A stretch of 64,000 bases of DNA from an uncultured Pontibacter sp. (GTDB lineage Bacteria > Bacteroidota > Bacteroidia > Cytophagales > Hymenobacteraceae): contig NZ_CANLZM010000006.1 of NCBI RefSeq assembly GCF_947495565.1, positions 186,001 to 250,000 of the forward strand, read 5' to 3'. The position numbers and the translations under genes are program-made. This document shows positions 53,334 to 61,534 of the stretch, piece by piece (position 1 is the stretch's first letter; every line of letters begins with the position of its first letter). The notes beneath the pieces were generated by a model, which worked only from the letters and a program-made list of their open reading frames with translations, was not told the origin of the DNA and searched no databases.

Positions 53334-53898
53334 ATATCTCAGGTTTCCAGTTCTTTCTAGCTTTTAACTTACTTCGGACGAGCTCGGAGATAAGTTTCTT
53401 ATCAAGAGCTTCGGAAATTATCTCACACATTGTCCATATCCGGAAACTCTTTTTAAAAGGAATGCTGTAAGCTTCAAGAATAGTTATAAGCTCTTCTTTC
53501 CAGAGCATTTTGAGCAAGAAGAATGGTTCAATCAAACCATTCTTCTTCGCTCTTTTAACTCGTTTGAATTTTACTTTATCTCTTGTACTGTAGCATAAGT
53601 AAATACCTACCCACTCAGGGACAAGTTCCTGCACATGCTTTAAATGTTTCTCCTCAGTTACAACTGTCAAGTAATCTAACACTTTAGAATAGCCAGCTAT
53701 CTGCCCTTCCAATCGTCCTAAAGTGTCAACTGAGCTCTTAATTTCAAAGCCATGCAAGCTACAATTTACAACAGCAACATCAATTCTGGCTCCTGTGCAT
53801 GAGAAATCAAGCTCATCTACAACCTTAGATGCACCATCACAATAGTATTTTGCTAGCTTCTCTTTCTTTAGAGCCACTCTTATATCATAGTCGCGCAT
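53317..53898 (-). CDS. sce7726-family protein with PD-(D/E)xK-like nuclease core
   Basis: This 193-residue protein belongs to the sce7726 family, known mainly as a sporadic partner of Beta/sce7725-like proteins. A restriction-endonuclease-like core is visible: ARIDVAVVN (Asp40), then GFEIKSS (Glu52, Lys54), then DTLGRLEGQIAGYSKVLDYL. The C-terminal 90 residues are basic and helical. It runs toward the Beta gene and their ends overlap by 17 bp. That convergent layout is unlike the common tandem arrangement and may allow antisense control. Confidence 0.83.
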   Translation of the reverse strand: MRDYDIRVALKKEKLAKYYCDGASKVVDELDFSCTGARIDVAVVNCSLHGFEIKSSVDTLGRLEGQIAGYSKVLDYLTVVTEEKHLKHVQELVPEWVGIYLCYSTRDKVKFKRVKRAKKNGLIEPFFLLKMLWKEELITILEAYSIPFKKSFRIWTMCEIISEALDKKLISELVRSKLKARKNWKPEIFKVDL

Positions 53899-54128
53899 AC
53901 CTTCAATTTACAAATGAAAGCAAAATTAAAAAATCTACCATTATGAGCGATCTTATGTTTTGGTTAGTGTCACTAGCCCACTTCCCTAATTGTATCTTTA
54001 TTTCACCTCCTTACTTGCTCTTTTACAGTAAAATAGATAGCAGCTTCGAGCACGTTTGGATTGGAACAGAGACTTATCTTTGATACGCGAAGGCAATTAT
54101 TAAGAGGTTATACAATGCGAAAACCTTG

Positions 54129-54545
54129 CTATTTTTCTTTAATTATCCGTTCCAACAACTCTACCTTATCGCGCTCACTCTGAAGAAGGCGTTCATAAAG
54201 CTTCTTATTTTCATCCATTACCTCAATCAATTTATCCAAAGGATTAAAAGTACATTGATTAAAATTGCCTTTTCCTGCAGAAGCATGATCGTGCATATGT
54301 TCAATATGAAACATGTCACCATCTTCCCTAAAATTTTTAATTGCTTCAGCTGAGACACCTAAAGCTTTTGCGATCCTTTCCAACGTGACGTCATCCACCT
54401 CTTCTTCCTGTTCAATGCGGGAAATGTTCTGCTGTGTGGTACCTAGTTCAGTGGCAAGAGCGGCTTGCTTCACGCCCAAAGCAGTACGCATTCTGCGGAC
54501 GTGGTCGCCCAGGTGGATCGGTCGTTTTCTGGCTGCTGTTTCCAT
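54129..54545 (-). CDS. XRE-family transcriptional regulator
   Basis: This 138-residue protein has an XRE helix-turn-helix (about residues 13-70: HLGDHVRRMRTALGVKQAAL, TTQQNISRIEQEEEVDD) and a C-terminal coiled segment (LDKLIEVMDENKKLYERLLQ) for dimerization. Direct repeats of TTTTTCACAAG/TTTATCACAAG lie 50-81 bp upstream of its start. The same word is inside a perfect palindrome upstream of the excisionase-like gene at 55505. It may thus control itself and the mobile element. Confidence 0.87.
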   Translation of the reverse strand: METAARKRPIHLGDHVRRMRTALGVKQAALATELGTTQQNISRIEQEEEVDDVTLERIAKALGVSAEAIKNFREDGDMFHIEHMHDHASAGKGNFNQCTFNPLDKLIEVMDENKKLYERLLQSERDKVELLERIIKEK

Positions 54546-54888
54546 AATATTAATTTACGAATTTCTTCTTAAAATACCAATTAATAAGTTCTTGTTTTTC
54601 ACAAGCAAAATATTGTTTATCACAAGTGCACTACCTTGCTTTCCAGCGTAGCGTAGCGTAACTTGTCCTTAGCCACTTGGATCTCCAGTCAGCTAAACAA
54701 CCGCTATAAAGATAGAAGGTATTCAGAGCATATCAAAAGCGGGCAATCCTTGCTTGTCCTCCCGCTGACTACCAAAGCACATTCAGGTTTCCCCTCCTGG
54801 AGTGTAGAGACCGGGAGAATGCGGCAGCACCTTCGCATCCTCCCGGCAGGCATTCGGTTATGCTATAATGAGTTAGCCCGTTCACAGT
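54546..54888. other. Intergenic region between the XRE gene and the mobile-element genes
   Basis: This 343-bp stretch contains the two TCACAAG repeats and the GCGTAGCGTAGCGTAAC mini-repeat at 54646-54662. Otherwise I see nothing supportable. Base composition changes here from AT-rich to GC-rich, so the mobile-element boundary probably lies within it. Confidence 0.4.
54595..54626. promoter_or_regulatory. Direct repeats of the TCACAAG word upstream of the XRE gene
   Basis: TTTTTCACAAG (54595-54605) and TTTATCACAAG (54616-54626) are spaced 21 bp apart start to start, two helix turns. The same word occurs as a palindrome at 55556-55585. A regulator-binding site is inferred. Confidence 0.4.
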
Positions 54889-55236
54889 TCAATTCCAGGA
54901 AAAACCCAGCATCATTGCCGTTGCGTCGCCGGCTATATCGGTTGCTACTCCCTCCTTCGCCAGGGGCCTGATGCACACGAGGCTTTTGGAGGAGGGATCG
55001 TAAGAGGGCAGGTAGTAGAGGTAGCCCCACCTGTCCAGCTCCCGGAGGCAGCGGTGGTACGTGGTGCGGGACCTGATGCGCGCCCATGCCATCACCTCTT
55101 TCCTGTTCACCCGGAAAGCCCCGCCGCCCCGGCTTTGGACCAGCAGGGCCATGTAAAGGTTCAGGTGCGGGCGGCGCAGGCGCCTGTCCCCTCCCGCTTT
55201 CCTGTAAAAGCCCGTCAGTTGCGCACTTACCTCCAT
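54889..55236 (-). CDS. Winged-helix protein of the mobilizable element
   Basis: This 115-residue basic protein (MEVSAQLTGFYRKAGGDRRL) has a winged-helix-like section with HLNLYMALLVQSRGGGAFRV and RTTYHRCLRELDRWGYLYYL. This pattern is frequent in small transcription or replication proteins of Bacteroidota conjugative and mobilizable elements. It overlaps the upstream excisionase-like gene by 10 bp, so the two are translated together. Confidence 0.7.
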   Translation of the reverse strand: MEVSAQLTGFYRKAGGDRRLRRPHLNLYMALLVQSRGGGAFRVNRKEVMAWARIRSRTTYHRCLRELDRWGYLYYLPSYDPSSKSLVCIRPLAKEGVATDIAGDATAMMLGFSWN

Positions 55237-55505
55237 GAGCTCACCTCCTTCCCGTTCAGCAGCCGGGAGATGTCCTCCTGGCGGTAGTAGTGGGTGCCCC
55301 CGACCTTGACCGAGGGCAGCGTGCCCTCCACCCGCAGCTTCTGCAGCGTGGAGGGGGAGACCTGGAGCATGCGCCGCACCTCGGCGGACTTAAGCACCTT
55401 CTTCGGCGCCTCGGAATGCTGCTTTCCAATGAGCTTTGTCAGGTCCTCGAGCAGCTGCCGGTGAAAGGCTTGCAGGTCCTGCTTGGTGATGATTTCTACG
55501 GACAT
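55227..55505 (-). CDS. Excisionase-like helix-turn-helix protein (MerR-type HTH_17)
   Basis: This 92-residue protein has a C-terminal HTH_17 domain (KVLKSAEVRRMLQVSPSTLQ then KLRVEGTLPSVKVGGTHYYR). It is the type used by excisionases of Bacteroidota mobile elements. I chose ATG 55505 because homology starts with MSVEIITKQDLQAFHRQLLE; the longer frame adds an unlikely extension. A 13-bp-arm palindrome lies 50 bp upstream and may be its operator. A cognate integrase was not found in the window. Confidence 0.82.
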   Translation of the reverse strand: MSVEIITKQDLQAFHRQLLEDLTKLIGKQHSEAPKKVLKSAEVRRMLQVSPSTLQKLRVEGTLPSVKVGGTHYYRQEDISRLLNGKEVSSWR

Positions 55506-55875
55506 CGTCTTAATGTTTTGGTTATAGAGTGAAGTTGCCCCCTTTTCTCCTTCCCTTTTCACAAGTTGAACCCAACTTGTGAAAAACAATTTTACCGGGT
55601 AAAAAACAAGGAGGTGAGCTCCCCACCAGCCTTATACCTCACCAGATTCGCCTGAACCTGGCTGTTTCCGCGGAAAAACAGCCCAATCCCCCTTATCCCA
55701 TCCAAAGAGCCACTGCCTCGACCATTTTGCCCAATACGGTGGTGCCTTGTGAACAACCTTTGCCATTCCCCCTCACCTTTGAGGGGAGCCAGAAAAGGAA
55801 AGCTGCTATGACGCAGGGGATGTCCCTACTGCCGCTTCCTGCATTGCCGAGTCATAACTTTAAAAGACCATACTT
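55506..55875. other. Divergent intergenic region of the mobilizable element
   Basis: This 370-bp gap contains the palindrome at 55556-55585 and GGAGGTGAGCTCCCC-type sequence near 55610. No gene is supported. Confidence 0.45.
55556..55585. promoter_or_regulatory. Perfect palindrome with TCACAAG arms, candidate operator
   Basis: TTTTCACAAGTTG (55556-55568) and CAACTTGTGAAAA (55573-55585) pair perfectly around AACC. It is located 50 bp upstream of the excisionase-like gene start on the minus strand and shares its word with the repeats upstream of the XRE gene. Confidence 0.5.
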
Positions 55876-56238
55876 ATGGAAACCAACCTCAACGAGTCGA
55901 AAAGTCCGGCAGGCGGAGCCCAACAGCGGGACCGCATGATTGTAGGAGAAACCCCCTACGAGCGCATCTGCCGAAAAGCCGAAGAGGCGAGTACGGCCGC
56001 ACTCGAGTGGCTCATCAAAGGGACCGCGGGAGCGCAAACTTTTGCAGCCTTGTCCCCAACCAAGCACGCCGCCTTCGACGCGCTCAAGGGCCTTGCCCTC
56101 CAGCTCAGCCTGCTGGGCCTACAGGCAAGGCAAGAGGGGCCGAGCCCTGTCGAGCCAGAGTGCGAGCAGACCCTGGACGAGATCATCCGCCTGCTCGCTG
56201 TCCTCAACGATTCAGATAAGGAAAGCGATCCGGCATGA
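55876..56238 (+). CDS. Uncharacterized mobile-element protein
   Basis: This 120-residue protein has an Ala/Leu/Glu-rich helical composition (ERICRKAEEASTAALEWLIK, LSPTKHAAFDALKGLALQL). The codon use and GC content match the following mob genes. Proteins like this are found upstream of BtgA-type genes in Bacteroidota elements. Function unknown; no motif. The start at ATG 55876 follows an A-rich stretch. Confidence 0.6.
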   Translation: METNLNESKSPAGGAQQRDRMIVGETPYERICRKAEEASTAALEWLIKGTAGAQTFAALSPTKHAAFDALKGLALQLSLLGLQARQEGPSPVEPECEQTLDEIIRLLAVLNDSDKESDPA

Positions 56239-56756
56239 GGCCCTACCCTGCCATCGCTCCTACTACAGCGCAGGAAAGACACCAGGCGCTGCTGGCGCCT
56301 CTCTCCACCACACGACCATCCACACGCCCTTTGCTATGTTCTTACCCTCACACCTTCCTTGTTCCTAGCCAGCTTTCCTGCAGGGTAGCTCTTGCCGGCA
56401 AGCAACGCACCCCGGCCTCGGGCGAGCCTAGGGCCGCCCTGCCCGTGGCGCGAAGCAAGCCTGCAGGAGCGGCGGGTCCCGGGGGAGCTTTTCCGCCGGG
56501 CAAGCAACGCCCCTCCCCCCGCTCAAAGCCAGCGGGGCTGTCTTTTCCGGGAGGCGGAGCGAAGCAAGCCCGCCGGAAAAGAGCAAGATGGAACAGGACT
56601 GGCGTCCGGTTCAATCTTGCCCTGCGGGGCTAAAAGGCCTCCAGCCGCCGGGAAAGCGGGGTTACCGGGAGCGGGCCTGCCGTGATGTTTACAGAACGGC
56701 TATAAACAGAAAGCTAACTAACTGATTATTAACAACGACATATATAAAAAACGCTT
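56239..56756. repeat. GC-rich repeat region upstream of mob genes, candidate oriT
   Basis: This 518-bp gap contains paired direct repeats about 100 bp apart. GCCGGCAAGCAACGCACC (from 56394) recurs as GCCGGGCAAGCAACGCCC (from 56494). GCGAAGCAAGCCTGC (56450) recurs as GCGAAGCAAGCCCGC (56559). TTTTCCGCCGGG (56490) and CCCGCCGGAAAA (56569) form a near-perfect inverted repeat. Such repeats next to relaxase genes often mark the transfer origin. No nick site was identified. Confidence 0.45.
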
Positions 56757-57281
56757 ATGAAGACAGTCGGAATACCCGAGGCCGTGCACGCCCGGCTCAA
56801 GCGCTACTGCGCCCGCCACGGCCTGGGCCTGGGCGAGTGCATCGCCGCCTCGCTCACCTACTTCGAGAAACACGGCCTCAACCCTGTGACCCACGAGAGC
56901 CCCGCGGCCGAGATGAACCGGCTCATCAAGCGGGTGGACCAGGTCATCGCCTTCATCCGCAAGCAGGAGAGCGATTTGCTCAGGCCCATGACCGAGGCCG
57001 TGAGCCTGAGCGAGGCCCGCATCGAGCAAAGCCTGGACACCGTGGCCACGGCCCAGCAGCTGCAGCTCCTCGAGGAGCACCTGGCCAACCTGGTCCGGCA
57101 ACTTAATACTGTGCTGCCGGCCGCCGCAGCCGCCAGGGCGGCCACCGAGCGACTCCTGGAGGCGCACGCGAGGCGCGAGCTGGAGGCGCTGCAATTGCTG
57201 GGCCGCCTGGTGGACGCCAAGAACAAGAGCGGCTTTTTGCAGGACCTGGCCAAACTCTACGGGGAAGGAGGCCAACCGTGA
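56757..57281 (+). CDS. BtgA/BfmA-type mobilization accessory protein
   Basis: This 174-residue protein starts MKTVGIPEAVHARLKRYCAR, a ribbon-helix-helix-like DNA-binding region. An Ala/Leu/Glu-rich coiled coil covers about residues 70-170. It matches the BtgA/BfmA accessory proteins that bind oriT next to the relaxase. It overlaps the relaxase-like gene by 4 bp (stop and start share bases), so the two are coupled. The GC content is extreme (49 of 60 bases at 57121-57180, counted by eye). Confidence 0.82.
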   Translation: MKTVGIPEAVHARLKRYCARHGLGLGECIAASLTYFEKHGLNPVTHESPAAEMNRLIKRVDQVIAFIRKQESDLLRPMTEAVSLSEARIEQSLDTVATAQQLQLLEEHLANLVRQLNTVLPAAAAARAATERLLEAHARRELEALQLLGRLVDAKNKSGFLQDLAKLYGEGGQP

Positions 57282-58078
57282 ACATCAAGATCCTCGGCGG
57301 GGGCTCAGGGACCTACGCCAACCGGGGCAGCAGCGCCGCCCTAGTGAACTACCTCCAGCACGAGGACCTGGAGCGCCTACGGGAGGGGCAGGCCGCCGAG
57401 CCCTTCTTCGACCAGGAGCGCGAGAGGGTGAGCGCCCGGGAGGCCGTCTACCGGCTCGACCACAACAAGGGGCAGCTGGGGAAGAACGACGCCAAGTTCT
57501 ACGCCCTGATCGTCAGCCCCTCAGAAAAGGAGCTTAAGCACATGGGCACCACCAAGGAGGAGCAGGCCCGGGCGCTCAAGGCTTACGTGCGGGAGCAGGT
57601 GCTGCCGGCCTACGCGGCCAACTTCAACAAGGGACTGGACGCGAAGGACATCCTCTACTACGGCAAGGTGCACCACGAGCGCGACGGGCAGACGGGGCGG
57701 GAGGAGATGCACGCCCACCTCATCGTCTCGCGCAAGGACATGGCAAACAAGGTCAAGCTCAGCCCCATGACCAACCACCGCGCCACGGGGAAGGGTGCCG
57801 TGCGGGGCGGCTTTGACCGGGAGGCCTTCGTGAGCGCCTGCGAGGAGCGGTTCGACCGCCAGACGGGCTACCAAAGGGAGCAGCAGGAAAGCTTCGCCTA
57901 CTGCCATGCCCTCAGGAAGGGGAGCGTGGAGGCGATCCGGCAGCAGGCCCGGGAGAGGGTGGCGCTGGAGGCGCAGCGGAAAGAGCTAGAGAAGCAGGCG
58001 GAGAGAATGAAACAGCAGCAGGAGCAAAAGCAGGCGCAGGAGCTAGGACGCAGGCAAAACAGGGGGATCAGGCGATGA
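57278..58078 (+). CDS. BtgB-like relaxase/mobilization protein (DUF5712 type)
   Basis: This 266-residue protein is of the BtgB/DUF5712 kind that mobilizes Bacteroides elements with BtgA. Blocks visible are NIKILGGGSGTYANRGSSAA near the start, DHNKGQLGKNDAKFYALIVS, and the probable metal-binding HAHLIVSRKD followed by KVKLSPMTNHR. The C-terminus is basic and Gln-rich. A Tyr residue for nicking is not assigned with confidence. It overlaps both neighbours by 4 bp. Confidence 0.82.
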   Translation: MNIKILGGGSGTYANRGSSAALVNYLQHEDLERLREGQAAEPFFDQERERVSAREAVYRLDHNKGQLGKNDAKFYALIVSPSEKELKHMGTTKEEQARALKAYVREQVLPAYAANFNKGLDAKDILYYGKVHHERDGQTGREEMHAHLIVSRKDMANKVKLSPMTNHRATGKGAVRGGFDREAFVSACEERFDRQTGYQREQQESFAYCHALRKGSVEAIRQQARERVALEAQRKELEKQAERMKQQQEQKQAQELGRRQNRGIRR

Positions 58079-59745
58079 GAAAGGGACACCTAAGAGACTA
58101 CAGAAGCTGCGGCTGCCTGGCCCTGCTGCTCCTGCTTGCCGGCATGGCCCTGTTCCCCGTGCTCGTATATCAGCAACCCGCCGTGGCGGGCGGTGTGGTG
58201 CTGGCCGTAGGAGCCTCACTCGCAGGCATCGCCGCCTACGGGCTCTACAGGCTTATTAGGTACTTACAGGGAAAGATGGACCGGAATGGGCTAAGCCTGA
58301 GGGCTGACAGGCACCCCTACAGCCTGGAGCTGGCTACCACCAAAGGGCCGATCCGGCTCTACAACCCCTTTCGGGGAATACTGGTCGTGGGCGCTGCCGG
58401 CAGCGGCAAGAGCGAGAGCATCGCCCTGCCGCTGATGCGCGGCTTTGCCCAAAAGGGCTTCAGCGGGATCATCTACGATTTTAAGTTCCCCAGCCTGACA
58501 GGGGACATGCACAGCTTCCTGGCCGCGCAGGGAAACCCGCTGCCCCACTACTTCCTTAACTTCCACGACCCGCTCCGCTCCTACCGCGTTAACCCCCTGC
58601 ACCCGCGCTACCTGCCCCACACGGGCTACGCGCGCGAGTACGCCACGGCCATCGTCAGCAACCTGATGCGGGAGAGTATCCGAAGACCCGACTTCTGGAC
58701 CCGCAGCGCCACCGACCTACTCACCGCCTGCATCTGGTACCTGCGCTCCGAGCACCCGGACCTGTGCGACCTGCCCCACGTGCTGGCCCTGGTCACCAGC
58801 CCGGACGAGGCGCTGCTGAAGACACTGCGGCAGAACGAGCAGTGCGCGCAGATGACCGTTTCCATCCTGTCAGCCATGGAGCGGGGGGCGGAGAACCAGG
58901 TGAGCGGCGTGGTGGGCACCCTGCAGGGGGCGGTGGCGCAGCTCAACACGCCCGAGGTCTGCTACCTCTTCGGGGGCGACGACTTTTCCCTGGATATCAA
59001 CGACCCCAAGAACCCCATTGTCCTCTCGCTGGGGAGCCACCCGAGCCTTGCCGGCACCTACGCGCCGCTGTGCAGCCTGGTGATCACCGTGGCCACCCGA
59101 CTGATGAACCAGCCGGGCAAGCACCACAGCTTCCTGCTGCTCGACGAGGGGCCGACGGTGTTTATCCCCCACCTGGAGCTGCTGCCCAATACGGCCCGAA
59201 GCAACCGCGTGGCCACCGTGTTCATGTGCCAGGACCTGGCGCAGCTGGTGGACATGTACGGCACGGAGAAGGCGGACGTGCTGAGCGCGGCCCTCAACAG
59301 CCACTTCTACGGCAGGGTGAGCAGCAGCAAAACGGCCCGCTTCATGTCCGAGCAGTTCGGCCGCTACGACCAAGTCTACACTACCTCGAGCACGAGCCGC
59401 AGCTGGCGCCAGTGGCTCGGGGGCAACGTGGGGAAAAGCGAGACGGTGCAGGAGCGCGACAGGATCAGGGCCAGCGAGTTCCTCCGGTTCCCCGTCGGCC
59501 GCTTCGCCGGCATCGCCGTGGAGAGCAACGCCGCTGAGTTCAACGCCCAGTTCCGGGTGCCGGCACGGCCGCCGCGGGTCCCACTCCCCCAGCCTACTGC
59601 AGCAGAGGGCGATATGCTGGAATACTACCGGCGGGTAAGGCGAGAGGTAAACAGCCTGCTTGTGGCCGTCGACGCGCCACAGAAGCCCTCACCGGGGAAA
59701 CGGCACGGGCAGGACTCCGCCTCCCGCTTCCGGCTGGACGTGTGA
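58075..59745 (+). CDS. Type IV coupling ATPase (VirD4/TraG/MobC-like)
   Basis: This 556-residue ATPase delivers the relaxase-DNA complex to a conjugation channel. Two N-terminal transmembrane helices (CLALLLLLAGMALFPVLVY and GVVLAVGASLAGIAAYGLY) precede Walker A GAAGSGKS. The KFPSLTGDMHSF segment, Walker B FLLLDEGP and the C-terminal TraM-recognition part (SSSKTARFMSEQFGRYDQVY) follow. It is the third gene of the mob operon. No channel genes are present, so the element depends on a helper for transfer. Confidence 0.9.
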   Translation: MRKGHLRDYRSCGCLALLLLLAGMALFPVLVYQQPAVAGGVVLAVGASLAGIAAYGLYRLIRYLQGKMDRNGLSLRADRHPYSLELATTKGPIRLYNPFRGILVVGAAGSGKSESIALPLMRGFAQKGFSGIIYDFKFPSLTGDMHSFLAAQGNPLPHYFLNFHDPLRSYRVNPLHPRYLPHTGYAREYATAIVSNLMRESIRRPDFWTRSATDLLTACIWYLRSEHPDLCDLPHVLALVTSPDEALLKTLRQNEQCAQMTVSILSAMERGAENQVSGVVGTLQGAVAQLNTPEVCYLFGGDDFSLDINDPKNPIVLSLGSHPSLAGTYAPLCSLVITVATRLMNQPGKHHSFLLLDEGPTVFIPHLELLPNTARSNRVATVFMCQDLAQLVDMYGTEKADVLSAALNSHFYGRVSSSKTARFMSEQFGRYDQVYTTSSTSRSWRQWLGGNVGKSETVQERDRIRASEFLRFPVGRFAGIAVESNAAEFNAQFRVPARPPRVPLPQPTAAEGDMLEYYRRVRREVNSLLVAVDAPQKPSPGKRHGQDSASRFRLDV

Positions 59746-60135
59746 TGTGTTTCAACAGCTACAGTTCGCCCAAGCTCCGGCAAATCATCTTAATCTTAAC
59801 CTCAAGCCCCACCTAAAAGACTGTTGGCATGTGGAAAACGCCCGGTGGGGTTTCCCACATGCCAACAGCACGGTGGTAGTGGTAAAGGCAACTGAAGAAA
59901 AGGAAAGAGAAAGAGCGGAGTCTGGAAGGCGCGCAGGCCAGAAGCCACTTCAACGCAAAAGTCCAGGGTCATTGGTGTTGGCGCAAAGGTAGGCCCCGGG
60001 CTGCCGGGGCGCCCAAAAGACTACGGCATAAACCCGCTAGGCCCGCCCGCGACCCATTTATTCCGTTTCCTTCTGGGCTTGGTTGCCCGGGGCCTGGAGG
60101 GGCACCATAATCAATTCCCTCATTCTAAAAACCAA
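59746..60135. other. Intergenic region with a 14-bp hairpin
   Basis: This 390-bp gap between the coupling-ATPase gene and the RadC-like gene contains the hairpin at 59821-59868. No ORF with homology was seen. Confidence 0.5.
59821..59868. repeat. Perfect 14-bp hairpin after the coupling-ATPase gene
   Basis: CTGTTGGCATGTGG (59821-59834) pairs with CCACATGCCAACAG (59855-59868) around a 20-nt loop. No T-tract follows. It may be a terminator for the mob operon or a DNA-processing site. Confidence 0.55.
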
Positions 60136-60612
60136 ATGATTATGGAAAAGACCGTTAAAACATCCGCCTCAGCCAGAGTAGCCGAAGTCAAGCTCTCCTA
60201 CCGCAACCGCGTCAAGCCTAGCGAAAGACCGCAGGTCACCTGCTCTGCCGACTCCTACAAGGTACTCAAAGAGAGCTGGGATACCGGCAAACTAGAGTTC
60301 GTCGAGCAGTTCAAGGTGCTCCTTCTGAACCGGGCCAACCGGGTGCTGGGCGTCTACGAACTCTCCACCGGCGGCGTAGCGGGCACCGTCGCCGACCCCA
60401 AGCTCGTCTTCGTGGCGGCCCTCAAGGCCTGTGCCTCCGGCGTTATCCTCTCCCACAACCACCCCTCTGGCAACCTCAAGCCCAGCGCGGCGGACCTGCA
60501 GCTCACCAAAAAGATCAAGCAGGGCGGGGAGCTGCTGGATATCAGCGTGCTGGACCATATCATCCTTACCAATGAGGGCTATTACTCTTTAGCAGACGAG
60601 GGGCTCCTGTAG
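60136..60612 (+). CDS. RadC-like JAB-domain protein
   Basis: This protein of about 158 residues has the RadC JAB metalloprotease-like core: FKVLLLNRANRVLGVYELST, then SHNHPSGNLKPSAADLQLTK (HxH...D metal site) and LLDISVLDHIILT. It lacks the N-terminal HhH of chromosomal RadC. Short forms like this are commonly carried by Bacteroidota mobile elements. Start is ATG 60136 or 60142. It is probably the last gene of the element. Confidence 0.88.
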   Translation: MIMEKTVKTSASARVAEVKLSYRNRVKPSERPQVTCSADSYKVLKESWDTGKLEFVEQFKVLLLNRANRVLGVYELSTGGVAGTVADPKLVFVAALKACASGVILSHNHPSGNLKPSAADLQLTKKIKQGGELLDISVLDHIILTNEGYYSLADEGLL

Positions 60613-60636
60613 CCCCTCCCCCTTTTTACTCATTTT

Positions 60637-60715
60637 AACATAAGGCTAATTCTGCCTTTCGGCCTCGTGCAGCTGATGGGTAAGGCGTAGCCGAGCCTGA
60701 GCGCTGCACCTTGTG
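60637..60715. repeat. Cassette-type repeat R1 (attC-like)
   Basis: It contains CTCGTGCAGC on the plus strand with GTGCAGC (60667-60673) pairing GCTGCAC (60703-60709) and GGCGTAGCC in the loop. It is related to R2-R7 but lies directly after the mobile element with no gene of its own. Confidence 0.4.
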
Positions 60716-60793
60716 CGTGTCGCGCAAATTGCCTATTGCATTGGCAGCGTTTCTAAGAGCAATTTTGAGTCGGTTACTGCCTTGGGGATTTTG

Positions 60794-60857
60794 CCACAAC
60801 GTTACTCGTATAGAAGGCGAACAAGGCGTAGCCAACTATGGTTTATATGCTTTGTTG
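60794..60857. repeat. Cassette-type repeat R2 (attC-like) 3' of the 60843 gene
   Basis: It shows CACAACGTTACTCGTATAG and GGCGAACAAGGCGTAGCC. On the minus strand it begins near GTTCAAC and ends ACGAGTAACGTTGTGGC. It overlaps the end of the minus-strand gene at 60843. Confidence 0.5.
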
Positions 60858-61493
60858 AACAGGGTAATTCTCTATTCTTTTGGTAAGCTCTTCAAATCTT
60901 CGTTTTAGAAAAAGCCTACAGAGAACTTCAACCTCAAGCCAATTCTTTGCTTTACCGTGAATCTGTTTACTCAGTCGTAGCCTTACTACAAATCTTAAAT
61001 CGCTGTGTACCTCTAAAGCAAGTTGTTCACCTTCATCCAAAAAATCGACCCTAAACTTCTCTGGACTTTCACCTATGTCCTTCATTTCTCCAATTGCTTT
61101 TAAGACACTATCCATGGACGCCAGTTCAGGAGAGGATGCCCAACCCTTTTGCAGAAGCGCACAATAACTCTGTTCTTCTTCCACCGATTCTCTTGGATTA
61201 AATATCAAATAGCATATATAGTTGCTGATTAACCCTACTAAAAAACTATAGAAAAGGAACCAAGGGCTAAAGGGGAACCATATGTTGCCGAACCTTATAT
61301 GGATACCATAGGTAACAAGGAATACTGAAAGCGTAATCAATAACCAAGTAAGCAAGAAGCCTCGAGTAAAGACTGGGGCAAAATGTAGCTTGACTTTTTT
61401 AATTTGGGAAATCACATAAATGATAGGAATAGCTATCACTGACATTATACTGGACATTACAAACGCCAAACAAAACAGAAGATAGATTATCAT
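60843..61493 (-). CDS. Uncharacterized membrane protein in the cassette-like array
   Basis: This 216-residue protein has an N-terminal membrane part with four helices (LLFCLAFVMSSIMSVIAIPI, FLLTWLLITLSVFLVTYG, PWFLFYSFLVGLISNYICYL region). A cytoplasmic C-terminal half of mixed strands and helices follows (PEKFRVDFLDEGEQLALEVH). No family is recognized. It lies on the minus strand like all following genes and is followed by repeat R2. Confidence 0.7.
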   Translation of the reverse strand: MIIYLLFCLAFVMSSIMSVIAIPIIYVISQIKKVKLHFAPVFTRGFLLTWLLITLSVFLVTYGIHIRFGNIWFPFSPWFLFYSFLVGLISNYICYLIFNPRESVEEEQSYCALLQKGWASSPELASMDSVLKAIGEMKDIGESPEKFRVDFLDEGEQLALEVHSDLRFVVRLRLSKQIHGKAKNWLEVEVLCRLFLKRRFEELTKRIENYPVQQSI

Positions 61494-61534
61494 TTTTTTA
61501 TTTTAGCAGAGCAAACTCAATGTAAATTTTTGAC

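Larger units (their letters stand above)
54889..60612. mobile_element. GC-rich mobilizable element (BtgAB type), boundaries approximate
   Basis: Genes from the winged-helix protein to RadC share very high GC and codon bias, unlike the AT-richer island before and the cassette-like genes after. The set of excisionase-like HTH, BtgA, BtgB and coupling ATPase defines a mobilizable rather than self-transmissible element. No integrase or clear direct-repeat ends were found, so its limits are set by composition. Confidence 0.6.

Noticed and set aside
56235..56685. Several overlapping ORFs in the GC-rich gap before btgA
   Set aside because: Their low-complexity Pro/Gly/Ala/Arg translations come from repeated non-coding sequence. 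No start context or conserved pattern was seen.
58764..59537. 257-codon plus-strand ORF inside the coupling-ATPase gene
   Set aside because: Its translation is Gly/Ala/Pro/Arg-rich without structure, a typical shadow frame of GC-rich coding DNA. The in-frame ATPase has complete Walker motifs.
54889..60612. Complete integrative conjugative element
   Set aside because: There are no conjugation-channel genes and no integrase. Only mobilization, coupling and accessory genes are present.
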